DNA from: JAJKJG01 sp036386395
GTDB taxonomy: Bacteria; Pseudomonadota; Alphaproteobacteria; Rhizobiales; Beijerinckiaceae
NCBI GenBank assembly: GCA_036386395.1
Contig: DASVVU010000375.1
Location: 1-13,932 of the forward strand
Direction of reading: 5' to 3'
DNA length: 13,932 bases
In this document: positions 1-8,467 of the stretch, one piece after another
Numbering within the stretch: the first letter of the stretch is position 1
Layout of the letters: the number at the start of each line of letters is the position of its first letter
The notes under the pieces: generated by a model
Told to the model about the DNA's origin: nothing
The model's database searches: none
The model's input: only the letters and a program-made list of their open reading frames with translations
Program-made: the position numbers and the translations under genes

Positions 1-815
1 GCGTCGGCGAAGACGAGCTGCGGGGATTTCCCGCCGAGCTCGAGGGTACAGCCGATGTGGTTCTTCGCGGCCGCCGCCTGGATGAGGGTTCCGACCTCGG
101 GGCTGCCGGTGAAGGAGATGAAGTCGATCCCGGGATGGCCCGCGAGCGCCGCGCCGGCCTCCTCGCCCAAACCCGACACCACGTTGAGGGTGCCCTCGGG
201 GAAGCCGACATCGAGCGCGAGCTCGGCGATGCGGATGAGAGTGAGCCCCGCGTCCTCGGCGGGCTTGACCACGCAGGCGTTGCCGCAGGCAAGCGACGCC
301 CCGACGGAGCGGCCGAAGATCTGCGAGGGATAGTTCCACGGCACGATGTGGCCCGTGACCCCGTGCGGGTCGCGCACCACCGCGACCGTGTAGCCGTTGA
401 GGAAGGGGATGGTCTCGCCGTGGAGCTTGTCGGCACTCGAGCCGTAGAACTCGAAGTAGCGCGCCGTCGCGACGATGTCGGCGCGGCCCTGGGAGAGCGG
501 CTTGCCGGTGTCCTGCGATTCGAGCGCGCCCAGCTCCTCGACCCGCGCCGCGACCGCCTCCCCGAGGCGCATCAGGAGCCGTCCGCGAGCCGTCGCCGTA
601 AGGCGCCCCCAGGCGCCCTCGAAGGCGGCGCGGGCCGCCTGCACGGCGGCGTCAACGTCCGCCGCGCCCGAGCGGGCGATCGCCGCGAAGGGGCGCCCGT
701 CCGAGGGGCAGATTACGTCGAGGGTGCGGTCGTCCTGGGCCGGCACCTGCCTTCCGCCGATCACGTTGAGGTGGAGCGGCTTGGCGGCCGTGGGCCGTTC
801 GTCGCGGGCGTTCAT
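1..815 (-). CDS. NAD(P)-dependent aldehyde dehydrogenase, N-terminal 271 residues (runs off the left edge)
   Basis: Reading leftward from an ATG at 815 gives an uninterrupted aldehyde dehydrogenase sequence that leaves the window before its stop. The Rossmann-type cofactor-binding part is complete. It shows VPWNYP near residue 158, the cofactor lysine K184 in VVKPAED, the FTGSPEVG turn near 235-242, and the general-base glutamate E259 in LELGGKSP. The catalytic cysteine should lie about 35 residues further on and is outside the window. The family oxidises aldehydes to acids with NAD(P)+; the substrate cannot be read from this part. A GGAG-like sequence stands about 7 bases upstream of the ATG. 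The acyltransferase gene on the same strand ends 62 bases upstream, so co-transcription is possible but unproven. Family assignment is secure. Confidence 0.95.
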   Translation of the reverse strand, partial: MNARDERPTAAKPLHLNVIGGRQVPAQDDRTLDVICPSDGRPFAAIARSGAADVDAAVQAARAAFEGAWGRLTATARGRLLMRLGEAVAARVEELGALESQDTGKPLSQGRADIVATARYFEFYGSSADKLHGETIPFLNGYTVAVVRDPHGVTGHIVPWNYPSQIFGRSVGASLACGNACVVKPAEDAGLTLIRIAELALDVGFPEGTLNVVSGLGEEAGAALAGHPGIDFISFTGSPEVGTLIQAAAAKNHIGCTLELGGKSPQLVFAD

Positions 816-877
816 GGGGCGCTCCGTGGCTGTGCGTCTTGCGCTCTATATACCGACGCGGCGGCGAGGGCAGCCGC

Positions 878-1933
878 TCAGGTCTTGAGCCGCGCCCGGA
901 CCCATGCCGTCGCCGGGCGCTCGAACAGGCGGTACACGACGACGGCGGCGAGCACGGAAGCGGCAAGCGCCAGGACCACGAAGGTCCAGGGGCCAATGAC
1001 GCCGCCGAGGCCGCTCCGCCAGACGACCTCGCGCCCGGCCCGGATCGCGAAGGGGTGGATCAGGTAGAGGGCGTAGGACGCGTCGCCGACCGCGGCCCCG
1101 ATGTTAGCGAGGCGTCCCTCGTTGCGGCGCTCGCGCCCGAGCGCGACGGCGGCGACGAGCATCGCGGCCGGCAGCCCATAGGCGAGGGCGCGGTATGGAA
1201 TAGTCCAGATTCCGAGGCGGCTCGCGACCGCGATCAGGGCCAGGATGGCGGCGCCGCCGAGAAGGGCGCGGGCGACAGGGCCGAGGCGGATTCCCTTGGC
1301 GTGGAAGTATCCGAGCGCCATGCCGTAGACGAATTCCAGGACGATCGGGTCGGTCCAGAACCCCAGCGGCTGCGGCAGCGGCCGCAAGAGGAGCCCGACT
1401 GCGACGAGCCCGATGAGGACGGCCGCAAGCGCCGGCACGGCCCGCCTGCGCGGCCACGCCACCGCGACGGCGAAGAGGATGTAGAAGAACATCTCGTAGT
1501 TGAGGGTCCAGCCAAGCCCGTAGAGGGGTTGGACGTTCCCGTCCGGCCGGGCCGTCGGGATGAAGAGGTAGGACGCGACCACGTGCCCCCAGCCGAGGAG
1601 CTCGGCGTTGAGGAGCGCCGGCACCGCCAGCGCGATGGCCAGATAGAGGGTCGTGACGGCCCAGTAGACCGGCACGATGCGGGCGATCCGGCGGGCGAGA
1701 AAAATCCGGCCCGCGCCTTCCGTCCCGAACAGGGGCGCCGAGGCATGGACCATGATGAAGCCGGAGATGACGAAGAACACGTCGACGCCGGCCTCCCACG
1801 GGAACGCCTCGATGGGCGTGAAGGCTTGGGCCCCACGCTCCGCCAGCGTCGCGGCGTCGTGCTGGGCGTGCAGCATGGCGACGGACAGCGCCGCCGCGGC
1901 GCGCAGGACCTGGACGAGGACGAGCTTGGACAA
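878..1933 (-). CDS. Acyltransferase 3 family (OafA/YrhL-like) integral membrane O-acyltransferase
   Basis: About 351 residues with roughly ten hydrophobic spans, the usual size for a stand-alone acyltransferase-3 domain. The family signature R-X10-H is present (R11 and H22 when counted from the TTG start). It is followed by the typical GVDVFFVISGFIMV segment and by a late YALYLIHPF motif. These enzymes move acyl groups, often acetyl, across the inner membrane onto sugars of surface polysaccharides; the target here is unknown. The frame stays open upstream to 2098, but that would overlap the divergent SGNH gene and adds a charged, unconserved leader. I therefore prefer TTG at 1933 (SKLVLVQVLRA); it has no convincing ribosome-binding site, so the start is uncertain. 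The 127 bases up to the divergent gene must hold its promoter. Confidence 0.9.
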   Translation of the reverse strand: MSKLVLVQVLRAAAALSVAMLHAQHDAATLAERGAQAFTPIEAFPWEAGVDVFFVISGFIMVHASAPLFGTEGAGRIFLARRIARIVPVYWAVTTLYLAIALAVPALLNAELLGWGHVVASYLFIPTARPDGNVQPLYGLGWTLNYEMFFYILFAVAVAWPRRRAVPALAAVLIGLVAVGLLLRPLPQPLGFWTDPIVLEFVYGMALGYFHAKGIRLGPVARALLGGAAILALIAVASRLGIWTIPYRALAYGLPAAMLVAAVALGRERRNEGRLANIGAAVGDASYALYLIHPFAIRAGREVVWRSGLGGVIGPWTFVVLALAASVLAAVVVYRLFERPATAWVRARLKT

Positions 1934-2060
1934 GACGGGGGTTCGCGGGCGGCTCGGGGCTTCGCCTCTTAGCCGACGCACGCCCTGGCGGCTATGTCGG
2001 GTGCCCGTGGATCGAAACCAGGCTCCGCGCCGTTCGTGAGGGGTGGCGGAGGCCACATGC

Positions 2061-2696
2061 ATGCACATCGTCCTCCTCGGCGACTCGATCTTCGACAACG
2101 GCGCCTACGTGCGGCCCGGCGAGCCGGACGTCGTGCGCCAGCTCCAGGCGCGGCTGCCGGCCGGCGCCCGGGCGAGCTTAAGGGCCGTCGACGGCGCGAC
2201 GACGGCCGGCGTCCCGCGCCAGCTCGAGCGGCTGCCTTCGGACGCGACCCACCTCGTCGTCAGCGCCGGCGGCAACGACGCGCTCGGGAATATCGGCGTG
2301 CTCGAGGGCGCGACGCGCTCCATCGCCGACGCGCTCACCCGCTTGGCCGAGATCGGCGACGGTTTTTCGCGCGCCTATCGCGCCATGATCGCCGCCGTCC
2401 TCGGCCGCGGGCTCCCGACCGCGCTGTGCACCGTCTACGACCCGCGCTATCCGGACCCGCGCTTCAGGCGCCTCGCCGTCGCGGGCCTCACCCTCTTCAA
2501 CGACGCGATCGCCCGCGCCGCCTTCCAGAACGGCCTGCCCCTCCTCGACCTGCGCCTGATCTGCGGTGACGACGCCGATTTCGCGAACCCTATCGAGCCC
2601 TCGGCGCAAGGCGGCGGCAAGATCGCGGCCGCGGTCGCGCGCCTTGCCGCCGAGCACGACTTCGGGCGCCGGCGCAGCGAGGTATTCGTGCGCTGA
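2061..2696 (+). CDS. SGNH/GDSL-type hydrolase-like protein
   Basis: A 211-residue single-domain protein. It begins with the block I motif MHIVLLGDSIFDN, where S9 would be the nucleophile, and has block III as GGNDAL near residues 70-75. SGNH enzymes hydrolyse esters or related acyl bonds; the substrate is unknown. No signal peptide is visible, so it is probably cytoplasmic. The frame also allows a GTG at 2043, but ATG 2061 is preferred because a GGAGG at 2048-2052 lies 8 bases before it. The usual block V DxxH is not present: the corresponding segment reads DFANPIEPSAQGG (residues 173-185), with N or E where the catalytic histidine is expected. The gene is divergent from the acyltransferase and may share a regulatory region with it. 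Fold assignment is good; activity is open. Confidence 0.85.
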   Translation: MHIVLLGDSIFDNGAYVRPGEPDVVRQLQARLPAGARASLRAVDGATTAGVPRQLERLPSDATHLVVSAGGNDALGNIGVLEGATRSIADALTRLAEIGDGFSRAYRAMIAAVLGRGLPTALCTVYDPRYPDPRFRRLAVAGLTLFNDAIARAAFQNGLPLLDLRLICGDDADFANPIEPSAQGGGKIAAAVARLAAEHDFGRRRSEVFVR

Positions 2697-2782
2697 TCCG
2701 GGCTTTACGGGGATGAGCGCGGGAGGACTGTGTATAGCCAAGCTTATGATCGCGCGCGAAACGTCATTCACCGGGTTTTCAG

Positions 2783-2808
2783 GGAACCTCCCGAGTTGAG
2801 CTGTCGTT
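2783..2808 (+). promoter_or_regulatory. EcfG-type (general stress response) promoter
   Basis: GGAAC at 2783-2787 and CGTT at 2805-2808 are separated by exactly 17 bases, matching the GGAAC-N16/17-CGTT promoter known for the alphaproteobacterial sigma factor EcfG. The site is intergenic, in the right orientation, about 80 bases upstream of the DUF4142 start codon. That leaves an untranslated leader of roughly 70 bases. The match is seen directly; use of the promoter is inference. Confidence 0.7.
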
Positions 2809-2887
2809 GACGCCCATCGCGGGGCCGCCGGCTGCCATCAGGGCAGATCCGGCCCCCTGCCATTTCTCGGAATCAGGAGTTCCAGCG

Positions 2888-3544
2888 ATGAAGAAGCACG
2901 TTGTCCTCGCGGCCCTCATGACCGCGCTTGCGGGGCCGGCGCTCGCCCAGCCCATGGCCGCCCCGCCCGGGGCGGCGCCCATGATGGCGCCGATGCCCGC
3001 CGCCCAGTTCCGCCAGACGGCCATGATGAGCGACCTGTTCGAGATCGAGTCGAGCCGGCTCGCGCTCCAGCGCTCCAGCCGCCCGGCGGTCCGTGGCTTC
3101 GCGCAGCAGATGATCGAGGACCATCAGGCGACCTCGGCTGCCCTCAACGGCGGCGTCGCGATGGCGCCGGGCGGCGCGCTCGGCGGCGCCGTGGGCGGAG
3201 CCGTCGTCGGCGGGATCGTGGGCGGCCCGGTCGGGGCCGCGGTTGGGGCCGGGGTCGGCGCGGCCACCGGCGCCGCGGCCGACGTCACCGGCACGGTCCG
3301 CTACGCCCCGAACGCGATGATCGACGCCCGCCACGCCGACATGCTGAACCAGCTCGCCTCAACCTCCGGGGGCCGGTTCGACCGGCTCTACGGCCGCATG
3401 CAGGTCGCGGCGCACCAGGAGGCGGTGGCGCTGTTTGCCGCCTACGCGCAGACCGGGACGGACCCGAACCTGCGGGCTTTCGCGCAATCGGCGCTTCCGG
3501 CCCTCGAGCACCACCTCATGATGGCCCGCCGCCTGCCGCGCTGA
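2888..3544 (+). CDS. Exported DUF4142 protein with an internal glycine-zipper segment
   Basis: 218 residues. The signal peptide is MKKHVVLAALMTALAGPALA, with a likely cut after residue 20, so the product is periplasmic or surface-exposed. Residues 41-86 (FRQTAMMSDLFEIESSRLAL onward) and about 145-217 form the two halves of a DUF4142 helical domain, a family with ferritin-like helices and no firm biochemical role. Between them, residues 88-133 are almost only Gly, Ala and Val in a GxxxG-like glycine-zipper pattern, which could insert into or associate with a membrane. ATG 2888 is chosen over an in-frame upstream TTG at 2807 because AGGAG at 2875-2879 lies 8 bases ahead and the signal peptide begins there. 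An EcfG-type promoter precedes the gene and a strong terminator follows, so it looks monocistronic and stress-induced. Confidence 0.88.
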   Translation: MKKHVVLAALMTALAGPALAQPMAAPPGAAPMMAPMPAAQFRQTAMMSDLFEIESSRLALQRSSRPAVRGFAQQMIEDHQATSAALNGGVAMAPGGALGGAVGGAVVGGIVGGPVGAAVGAGVGAATGAAADVTGTVRYAPNAMIDARHADMLNQLASTSGGRFDRLYGRMQVAAHQEAVALFAAYAQTGTDPNLRAFAQSALPALEHHLMMARRLPR

Positions 3545-3561
3545 CGCTGGCATGAGGAGAG

Positions 3562-3585
3562 CGGCGGGCTTCGGCCCGCCGTTTT
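3562..3585 (+). terminator. Rho-independent terminator after the DUF4142 gene
   Basis: A perfect 8-bp stem, CGGCGGGC (3562-3569) and GCCCGCCG (3574-3581), encloses a TTCG tetraloop and is followed by TTTT. It starts 17 bases after the DUF4142 stop codon and separates that gene from the toxin-antitoxin module. Confidence 0.88.
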
Positions 3586-3628
3586 CGTCATGAGCATTCA
3601 ACTCTGTCCTTGAGCTGCGTCCCAAGGA

Positions 3629-3647
3629 ATGATATCATTGATATCAT
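3629..3647 (+). promoter_or_regulatory. 19-bp palindromic operator of the toxin-antitoxin module
   Basis: ATGATATCA (3629-3637) and TGATATCAT (3639-3647) are perfect inverted repeats around a single T. They can equally be read as two tandem copies of TGATATCAT. The element ends 17 bases before the antitoxin start and contains TATCAT sequences that could serve as a -10 hexamer. Ribbon-helix-helix antitoxins of the FitA/VapB type bind such palindromes to repress their own operon. The symmetry is seen; the binding is inferred. Confidence 0.75.
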
Positions 3648-3664
3648 CGAGTTGGAGAGCTGGA

Positions 3665-3922
3665 TTGGCGCAGATCGTTGTCCGAAAGCTGACCGATGAG
3701 GTCAAGGAAGGCCTTCGCCGCCGTGCGACACGGCATGGGCGCACGCTTGAAGCGGAGGTGCGCGATATCCTGCGCGAGGCTGCCGCGCCTGAGCTGGGCC
3801 CGGCGGAAGGGCTTGGAACGCGGTTGGCCAAGCGCTTCGCTGGGATTGGCCTGAGAGAGGGCGAGGAGATCGAGGAGATTCGTGGGGACTGGGGATTCCG
3901 GACACCCAATTTCATCGAATGA
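3665..3922 (+). CDS. vapB: FitA-like ribbon-helix-helix antitoxin
   Basis: 85 residues when started at TTG 3665. The N-terminal AQIVVRKLTDEVKEGLRRRA followed by HGRTLEAEVRDILREA is a typical FitA-like ribbon-helix-helix DNA-binding domain. The C-terminal tail (residues about 45-85) would be the toxin-binding part. The frame is open from 3629, but family members begin at AQIVVRKL, and GGAGAG at 3654-3659 precedes the TTG at a suitable distance. The longer version would also place coding sequence over the palindromic operator. The stop overlaps the toxin ATG by 4 bases (ATGA), so translation is probably coupled. Its role is to neutralise the PIN toxin and, with it, repress the promoter. Module identity is firm; the substrate specificity of the pair is not. 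Confidence 0.9.
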   Translation: MAQIVVRKLTDEVKEGLRRRATRHGRTLEAEVRDILREAAAPELGPAEGLGTRLAKRFAGIGLREGEEIEEIRGDWGFRTPNFIE

Positions 3923-4335
3923 TCGTCCTCGATACCAACATCCTGTCCGGCATGATGAGCGGCCGGTCGGACCGCAAGCTATGGGCTTGGCTCGACCGGA
4001 TCCCGGGGCGGTCGGCCTGGATCACCACCATCACGGTTTATGAGGTGCGGCGCGGCATCGAGCTGTTGCCTGCCGGACAACGCCGGAAAGCGCTCGAGGA
4101 AGCGTTCCGGTTCGCCCTTTCAGAGGATCTGGAAGGACACGTTCTCCCTCTGGATGAGGCAGGAGCCCGAGAGAGCGCCATCCTGAGCGTGCAGCGCCAG
4201 AAGGCCGGCCGCCCGGGCGAGCTTCGCGACACCCTTATTGCCGGCATCGCGATCTCCCGCGGGGCAACGATCGCCACGCGCAACCTGCGCCATTTCCAGG
4301 ACCTGCCGGTCGACGTGGTCGATCCTTGGGGCTAG
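3919..4335 (+). CDS. vapC: PIN-domain ribonuclease toxin (VapC/FitB family)
   Basis: 138 residues, normal for the family. The metal-binding acidic residues of a PIN domain are visible: D5 in VLDTNILS, E42 in YEVRRGIE and D104 in ELRDTLIAGIA. The fourth position lies in ATRNLRHF near residue 122, where asparagine is common. PIN toxins are Mg/Mn-dependent endoribonucleases; known VapC enzymes cut tRNA or rRNA, but this target is unknown. The gene overlaps the antitoxin by 4 bases, the standard arrangement. It looks intact, so the module is probably active or recently so. The two genes use a visibly less GC-biased third position than their neighbours, consistent with transfer. The 71 bases after the stop hold a hairpin and no gene. 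Confidence 0.93.
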   Translation: MIVLDTNILSGMMSGRSDRKLWAWLDRIPGRSAWITTITVYEVRRGIELLPAGQRRKALEEAFRFALSEDLEGHVLPLDEAGARESAILSVQRQKAGRPGELRDTLIAGIAISRGATIATRNLRHFQDLPVDVVDPWG

Positions 4336-4369
4336 GCAGCCCGCGCACGGTCGTGTTCGGTAGCGGTCG

Positions 4370-4393
4370 CGGCGGAGCCTTCCGGCCCCGCCG
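4370..4393 (+). other. Hairpin between the toxin and PAQR genes
   Basis: CGGCGGAGCC (4370-4379) pairs with GGCCCCGCCG (4384-4393) with one A-C mismatch around a TTCC loop. It lies 34 bases after the toxin stop and only 13 bases before the PAQR start. No T-tract follows, so it is at best a weak terminator or an RNA structure in the next gene's leader. Confidence 0.4.
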
Positions 4394-4406
4394 CCGTTGT
4401 GCCATC

Positions 4407-5090
4407 ATGACCGTCATGAAACGGCCCGTCCCGCGGCCGGCGTATCCGAGCTGGAACTACAGCTTCGGCGAGATCCTCGCCGACGGCGCGGTGCATGTCG
4501 TCGGGATCGTGCTCGGCCTCGTCGGCGCCGTCGTCCTGATCGCGTGGGCGGCGGGCTCGGTTCATGCGGGCGAGCTCACGGCCGTCGTCGTCTATGCGGC
4601 CGCGCTCCTTGCGATGCTCGGCATCTCGGCCGCCTACAACCTGTGGCCGGTCTCGGACACGAAGTGGATCCTGCGCCGCTTCGACCACTCGGCCATCTAC
4701 GTCCTGATCGCCGGCACCTACACGCCGCTGATGACGCAGATGAAGGCGAGCGTCGAGACCGTGGCGCTTCTCGCCGGCATCTGGGCGACGGCCCTCGTCG
4801 GCGCCGCCCTCAAGCTCGCCCTGCCCGGCCGCCTCGACCGCATCTCGATCCTGCTCTACCTCGCTCTCGGCTGGAGCGGCGTCGCCGTCTACGACTCCGT
4901 CGCGGCCGCCCTGCCGGCCTCGGCGCTCTGGCTGGTCGCGGCCGGCGGCCTCCTCTACTCCGGCGGCGTGGTCTTCCACGTCTGGAGCCGTCTGCCCTTC
5001 CAGAACGCGATCTGGCACGCCTTCGTCCTCGCCGCCGCGGCCTGCCACTGGGGCGCGGTCCTCGACAGCGTCGTGCTGGCGCGGAGCTGA
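4407..5090 (+). CDS. Haemolysin III / PAQR family seven-helix membrane protein, variant in zinc-ligand positions
   Basis: 227 residues with seven predicted hydrophobic spans. The family signatures FDHSAIYVLIAGTYTP (residues 92-107) and NAIWHAFVLAAAACHW (200-215) are present. The family includes bacterial YqfA/TrhA proteins and adiponectin receptors. In the characterised receptors a zinc ion is held by one histidine in an S-x3-H motif and by an H-x3-H motif. Here these read S74-x3-N78 and N200-x3-H204, so two of the three ligands appear to be Asn; D93, H94 and H214 remain. ATG 4407 is used; ATG 4416 is equally possible, since neither has a clear ribosome-binding site. An in-frame upstream ATG at 4326 overlaps the toxin gene and adds an unlikely Arg-rich leader. 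The gene converges on trmL with a 3-base gap. Family is firm, function unknown. Confidence 0.9.
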   Translation: MTVMKRPVPRPAYPSWNYSFGEILADGAVHVVGIVLGLVGAVVLIAWAAGSVHAGELTAVVVYAAALLAMLGISAAYNLWPVSDTKWILRRFDHSAIYVLIAGTYTPLMTQMKASVETVALLAGIWATALVGAALKLALPGRLDRISILLYLALGWSGVAVYDSVAAALPASALWLVAAGGLLYSGGVVFHVWSRLPFQNAIWHAFVLAAAACHWGAVLDSVVLARS

Positions 5091-5093
5091 CGG

Positions 5094-5558
5094 CTAGCTA
5101 GGCTGCTGCGCGCCGCCCGTCTGCCGCAACGCCTCGCCGAGGATCATGGCGGCCGCGACCGCGACGTTGAGCGAGCGCAATCCCGGCCGCATCGGCACGA
5201 CGACCCGGGCCTCCGCGGCCTCGTGCACCTCGTCCGGCACGCCGGCAGATTCGCGGCCCATGAGCACCACATCGTTTGGGCCAAAGGCGAAGGCCGTGTA
5301 GGGAAGGGCGGCCCTGGTGGTCGCGAGCACGAGGCGAAGCCCGCGCTCGGCTCGCCAAGCCTCGAAGGCGCGCCAGGACGGATGGCGCATGAGGTCGAGG
5401 TGGTCGAGGTAGTCGAGCCCGGCGCGCCTGAAATTGCGGTCGGAGGCGTCGAAGCCGGCCGGCTCGACGATGTCGGCCGCAACCCCGAGGCACGCCGCCA
5501 TGCGCAGCATCGTGCCGGTGTTCTGCGGGATGTCGGGCTGGTAGAGAGCAAGGCGCAC
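5094..5558 (-). CDS. trmL: tRNA (cytidine(34)-2'-O)-methyltransferase TrmL
   Basis: 154 residues, the normal size of TrmL, a minimal SPOUT-class methyltransferase. It uses S-adenosylmethionine to methylate the ribose of the wobble nucleotide in certain leucine tRNAs. Diagnostic segments are all present: LYQPDIPQNTGTMLRM at residues 5-20, GLDYLDH near 47-53, VLMGRESAGVP near 98-108, and PMRPGLRSLNVAVAAAMILGEALRQ near the C-terminus, which forms the cofactor knot. The start is GTG at 5558, with AGGA about 9 bases upstream. Gene order gives no functional link: it converges with the PAQR gene and is divergent from the ABC transporter gene, with 109 bases between. Confidence 0.95.
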   Translation of the reverse strand: MRLALYQPDIPQNTGTMLRMAACLGVAADIVEPAGFDASDRNFRRAGLDYLDHLDLMRHPSWRAFEAWRAERGLRLVLATTRAALPYTAFAFGPNDVVLMGRESAGVPDEVHEAAEARVVVPMRPGLRSLNVAVAAAMILGEALRQTGGAQQPS

Positions 5559-5619
5559 GCCCCGTCTTCCTGCGACGACCGCGCCCCCGTCAAGGCGGCG
5601 GGATGACTATGTAGGGGGT

Positions 5620-5644
5620 GTCGCCCCGGCGAGCCGGGGACGAC
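5620..5644 (+). repeat. GC-rich hairpin in the leader of the ABC transporter gene
   Basis: GTCG-CCCCGG (5620-5629) pairs with CCGGGG-A-CGAC (5634-5644) around CGAG, a 10-bp stem with one bulged A. No T-tract follows. It lies 23 bases before the ABC transporter start and may be one copy of a dispersed REP-like palindrome, or a structure in the 5' leader. It is seen only once in this form in the window. Confidence 0.45.
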
Positions 5645-5667
5645 AGTGTTGGTCCATAGAGGCAAGA

Positions 5668-7527
<1,860 letters not shown>

Positions 7528-7611
7528 GCGCCGGGCGACGTACGGTCGCAGCGAGGAGATGCACGTCGACGGTGGGATGAAGCGCCTCCCGCCCCTATCT
7601 CCCCGTCCTAT

Positions 7612-7637
7612 CGGGACGGCTTCCCCCTGCCGTCCCG
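7612..7637 (+). repeat. Perfect 9-bp-stem hairpin upstream of the hydrolase gene
   Basis: CGGGACGGC (7612-7620) and GCCGTCCCG (7629-7637) are exact inverted repeats around an 8-base loop. The element lies between the ABC transporter stop (7527) and the preferred hydrolase start (7655). It may end transcription of the transporter (no T-tract, so doubtful), or be a dispersed palindrome. Its presence argues that this stretch is non-coding and favours the later hydrolase start. Confidence 0.5.
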
Positions 7638-7654
7638 GCCACGGGAACAATCCC

Positions 7655-8467
7655 TTGCAGACGAGACGACGGGCCGTCCTCGCCGCGGCATCGCTGGCGC
7701 TGACGGCGCTCACGGGAGGACGCGGCATGGCGGGCGACGGCCTGACCTTCACGAGTGGCGGACGCGCGATCGCGGTCGAGCGATTCGACGCGCAAGGCGC
7801 GGGCGGCGGGCGGCGCCCGGCGCTCCTCCTCCTCCACGGCGCCGACGGCTTCACCAACGGCGACCGCTACCGCCTCGGCGCCCAGATCCTGGCGGGGGCG
7901 GGGTACCACGTCTTCCTCGTGCACTACCTCGACCGCACCGGCCAGGGCCGGGCCTACTACTCGACCATCGGCCAGAACTTCCCGCTGTGGGCCGACACGG
8001 TGCGGGACGCCCTCGACTTCGTCGAGGGCCAGGGCGGCGTCGACCCGAAGCGCATCGGCATCGTCGGGACGTCCCTCGGCGGCGCGCTCGGCGTGACCGT
8101 CGCGGCCGGCGATCGGCGGGTCGGGGCGCTCGTCAACTACTTCGGCTTCCTGCCCGACCCGGTGCGCGAGACCGCGACGCGGCTGCCGCCGACCCTCGTC
8201 CTGCACGGGGCGAAGGACGCCATCGTGCCGGTCGCGAACGCCCACGCGCTCGAAGCGCTGCTTCGCCGCGTCGGCGCGCCGCACGAGGTGCACGTCTATC
8301 CGGACCAGGGGCACGGGCTCCACGGCGCCGCCCAGCTCGACGCGGCGCAGCGCACGGCGGCCTTCCTTGCCCGCCACCTCGGCCAGAGTGCTGCGGCGCT
8401 CGGCACCCGAGAAGCGGCGCCGCGAGGCAGCTCTTTCCCAACCGCGAGCCCAGGCAGCTCCAGCTAG
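7655..8467 (+). CDS. Exported alpha/beta hydrolase of the dienelactone hydrolase family
   Basis: 270 residues from TTG 7655. The N-terminus QTRRRAVLAAASLALTAL looks like a signal peptide, possibly twin-arginine, so the enzyme is probably periplasmic. A complete alpha/beta hydrolase triad is visible: S140 in GTSLGG, D188 in HGAKDAIVPV and H220 in PDQGHGLHG. Classic dienelactone hydrolases use cysteine as nucleophile; here it is serine, as in many family members of unknown substrate. An oxyanion-type segment LLLLHGADGF is at 57-66. The frame is open from ATG 7559, but that start would put a hairpin inside the gene and a 32-residue Pro-rich leader before the signal peptide. A weak GGGA precedes the TTG. 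The stop TAG shares its bases with the stop of the convergent lipoprotein gene. The last 25 residues are low complexity. Confidence 0.88.
   Translation: MQTRRRAVLAAASLALTALTGGRGMAGDGLTFTSGGRAIAVERFDAQGAGGGRRPALLLLHGADGFTNGDRYRLGAQILAGAGYHVFLVHYLDRTGQGRAYYSTIGQNFPLWADTVRDALDFVEGQGGVDPKRIGIVGTSLGGALGVTVAAGDRRVGALVNYFGFLPDPVRETATRLPPTLVLHGAKDAIVPVANAHALEALLRRVGAPHEVHVYPDQGHGLHGAAQLDAAQRTAAFLARHLGQSAAALGTREAAPRGSSFPTASPGSSS

Noticed and set aside
57..1067. Long plus-strand open frame opposite the aldehyde dehydrogenase and acyltransferase
   Set aside because: It is antisense to two clearly recognised genes, its product is Arg/Ala/Gly-rich without any motif, and long antisense frames are expected in such GC-rich DNA.
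839..1972. 377-residue plus-strand frame opposite the acyltransferase
   Set aside because: Its composition is dominated by Asp, Glu, Arg and Gly, as expected from the reverse frame of a hydrophobic protein; the acyltransferase motifs on the other strand are unambiguous.
2043..2060. GTG start for the SGNH protein
   Set aside because: It would place the good GGAGG ribosome-binding site inside the gene; ATG 2061 fits the family N-terminus.
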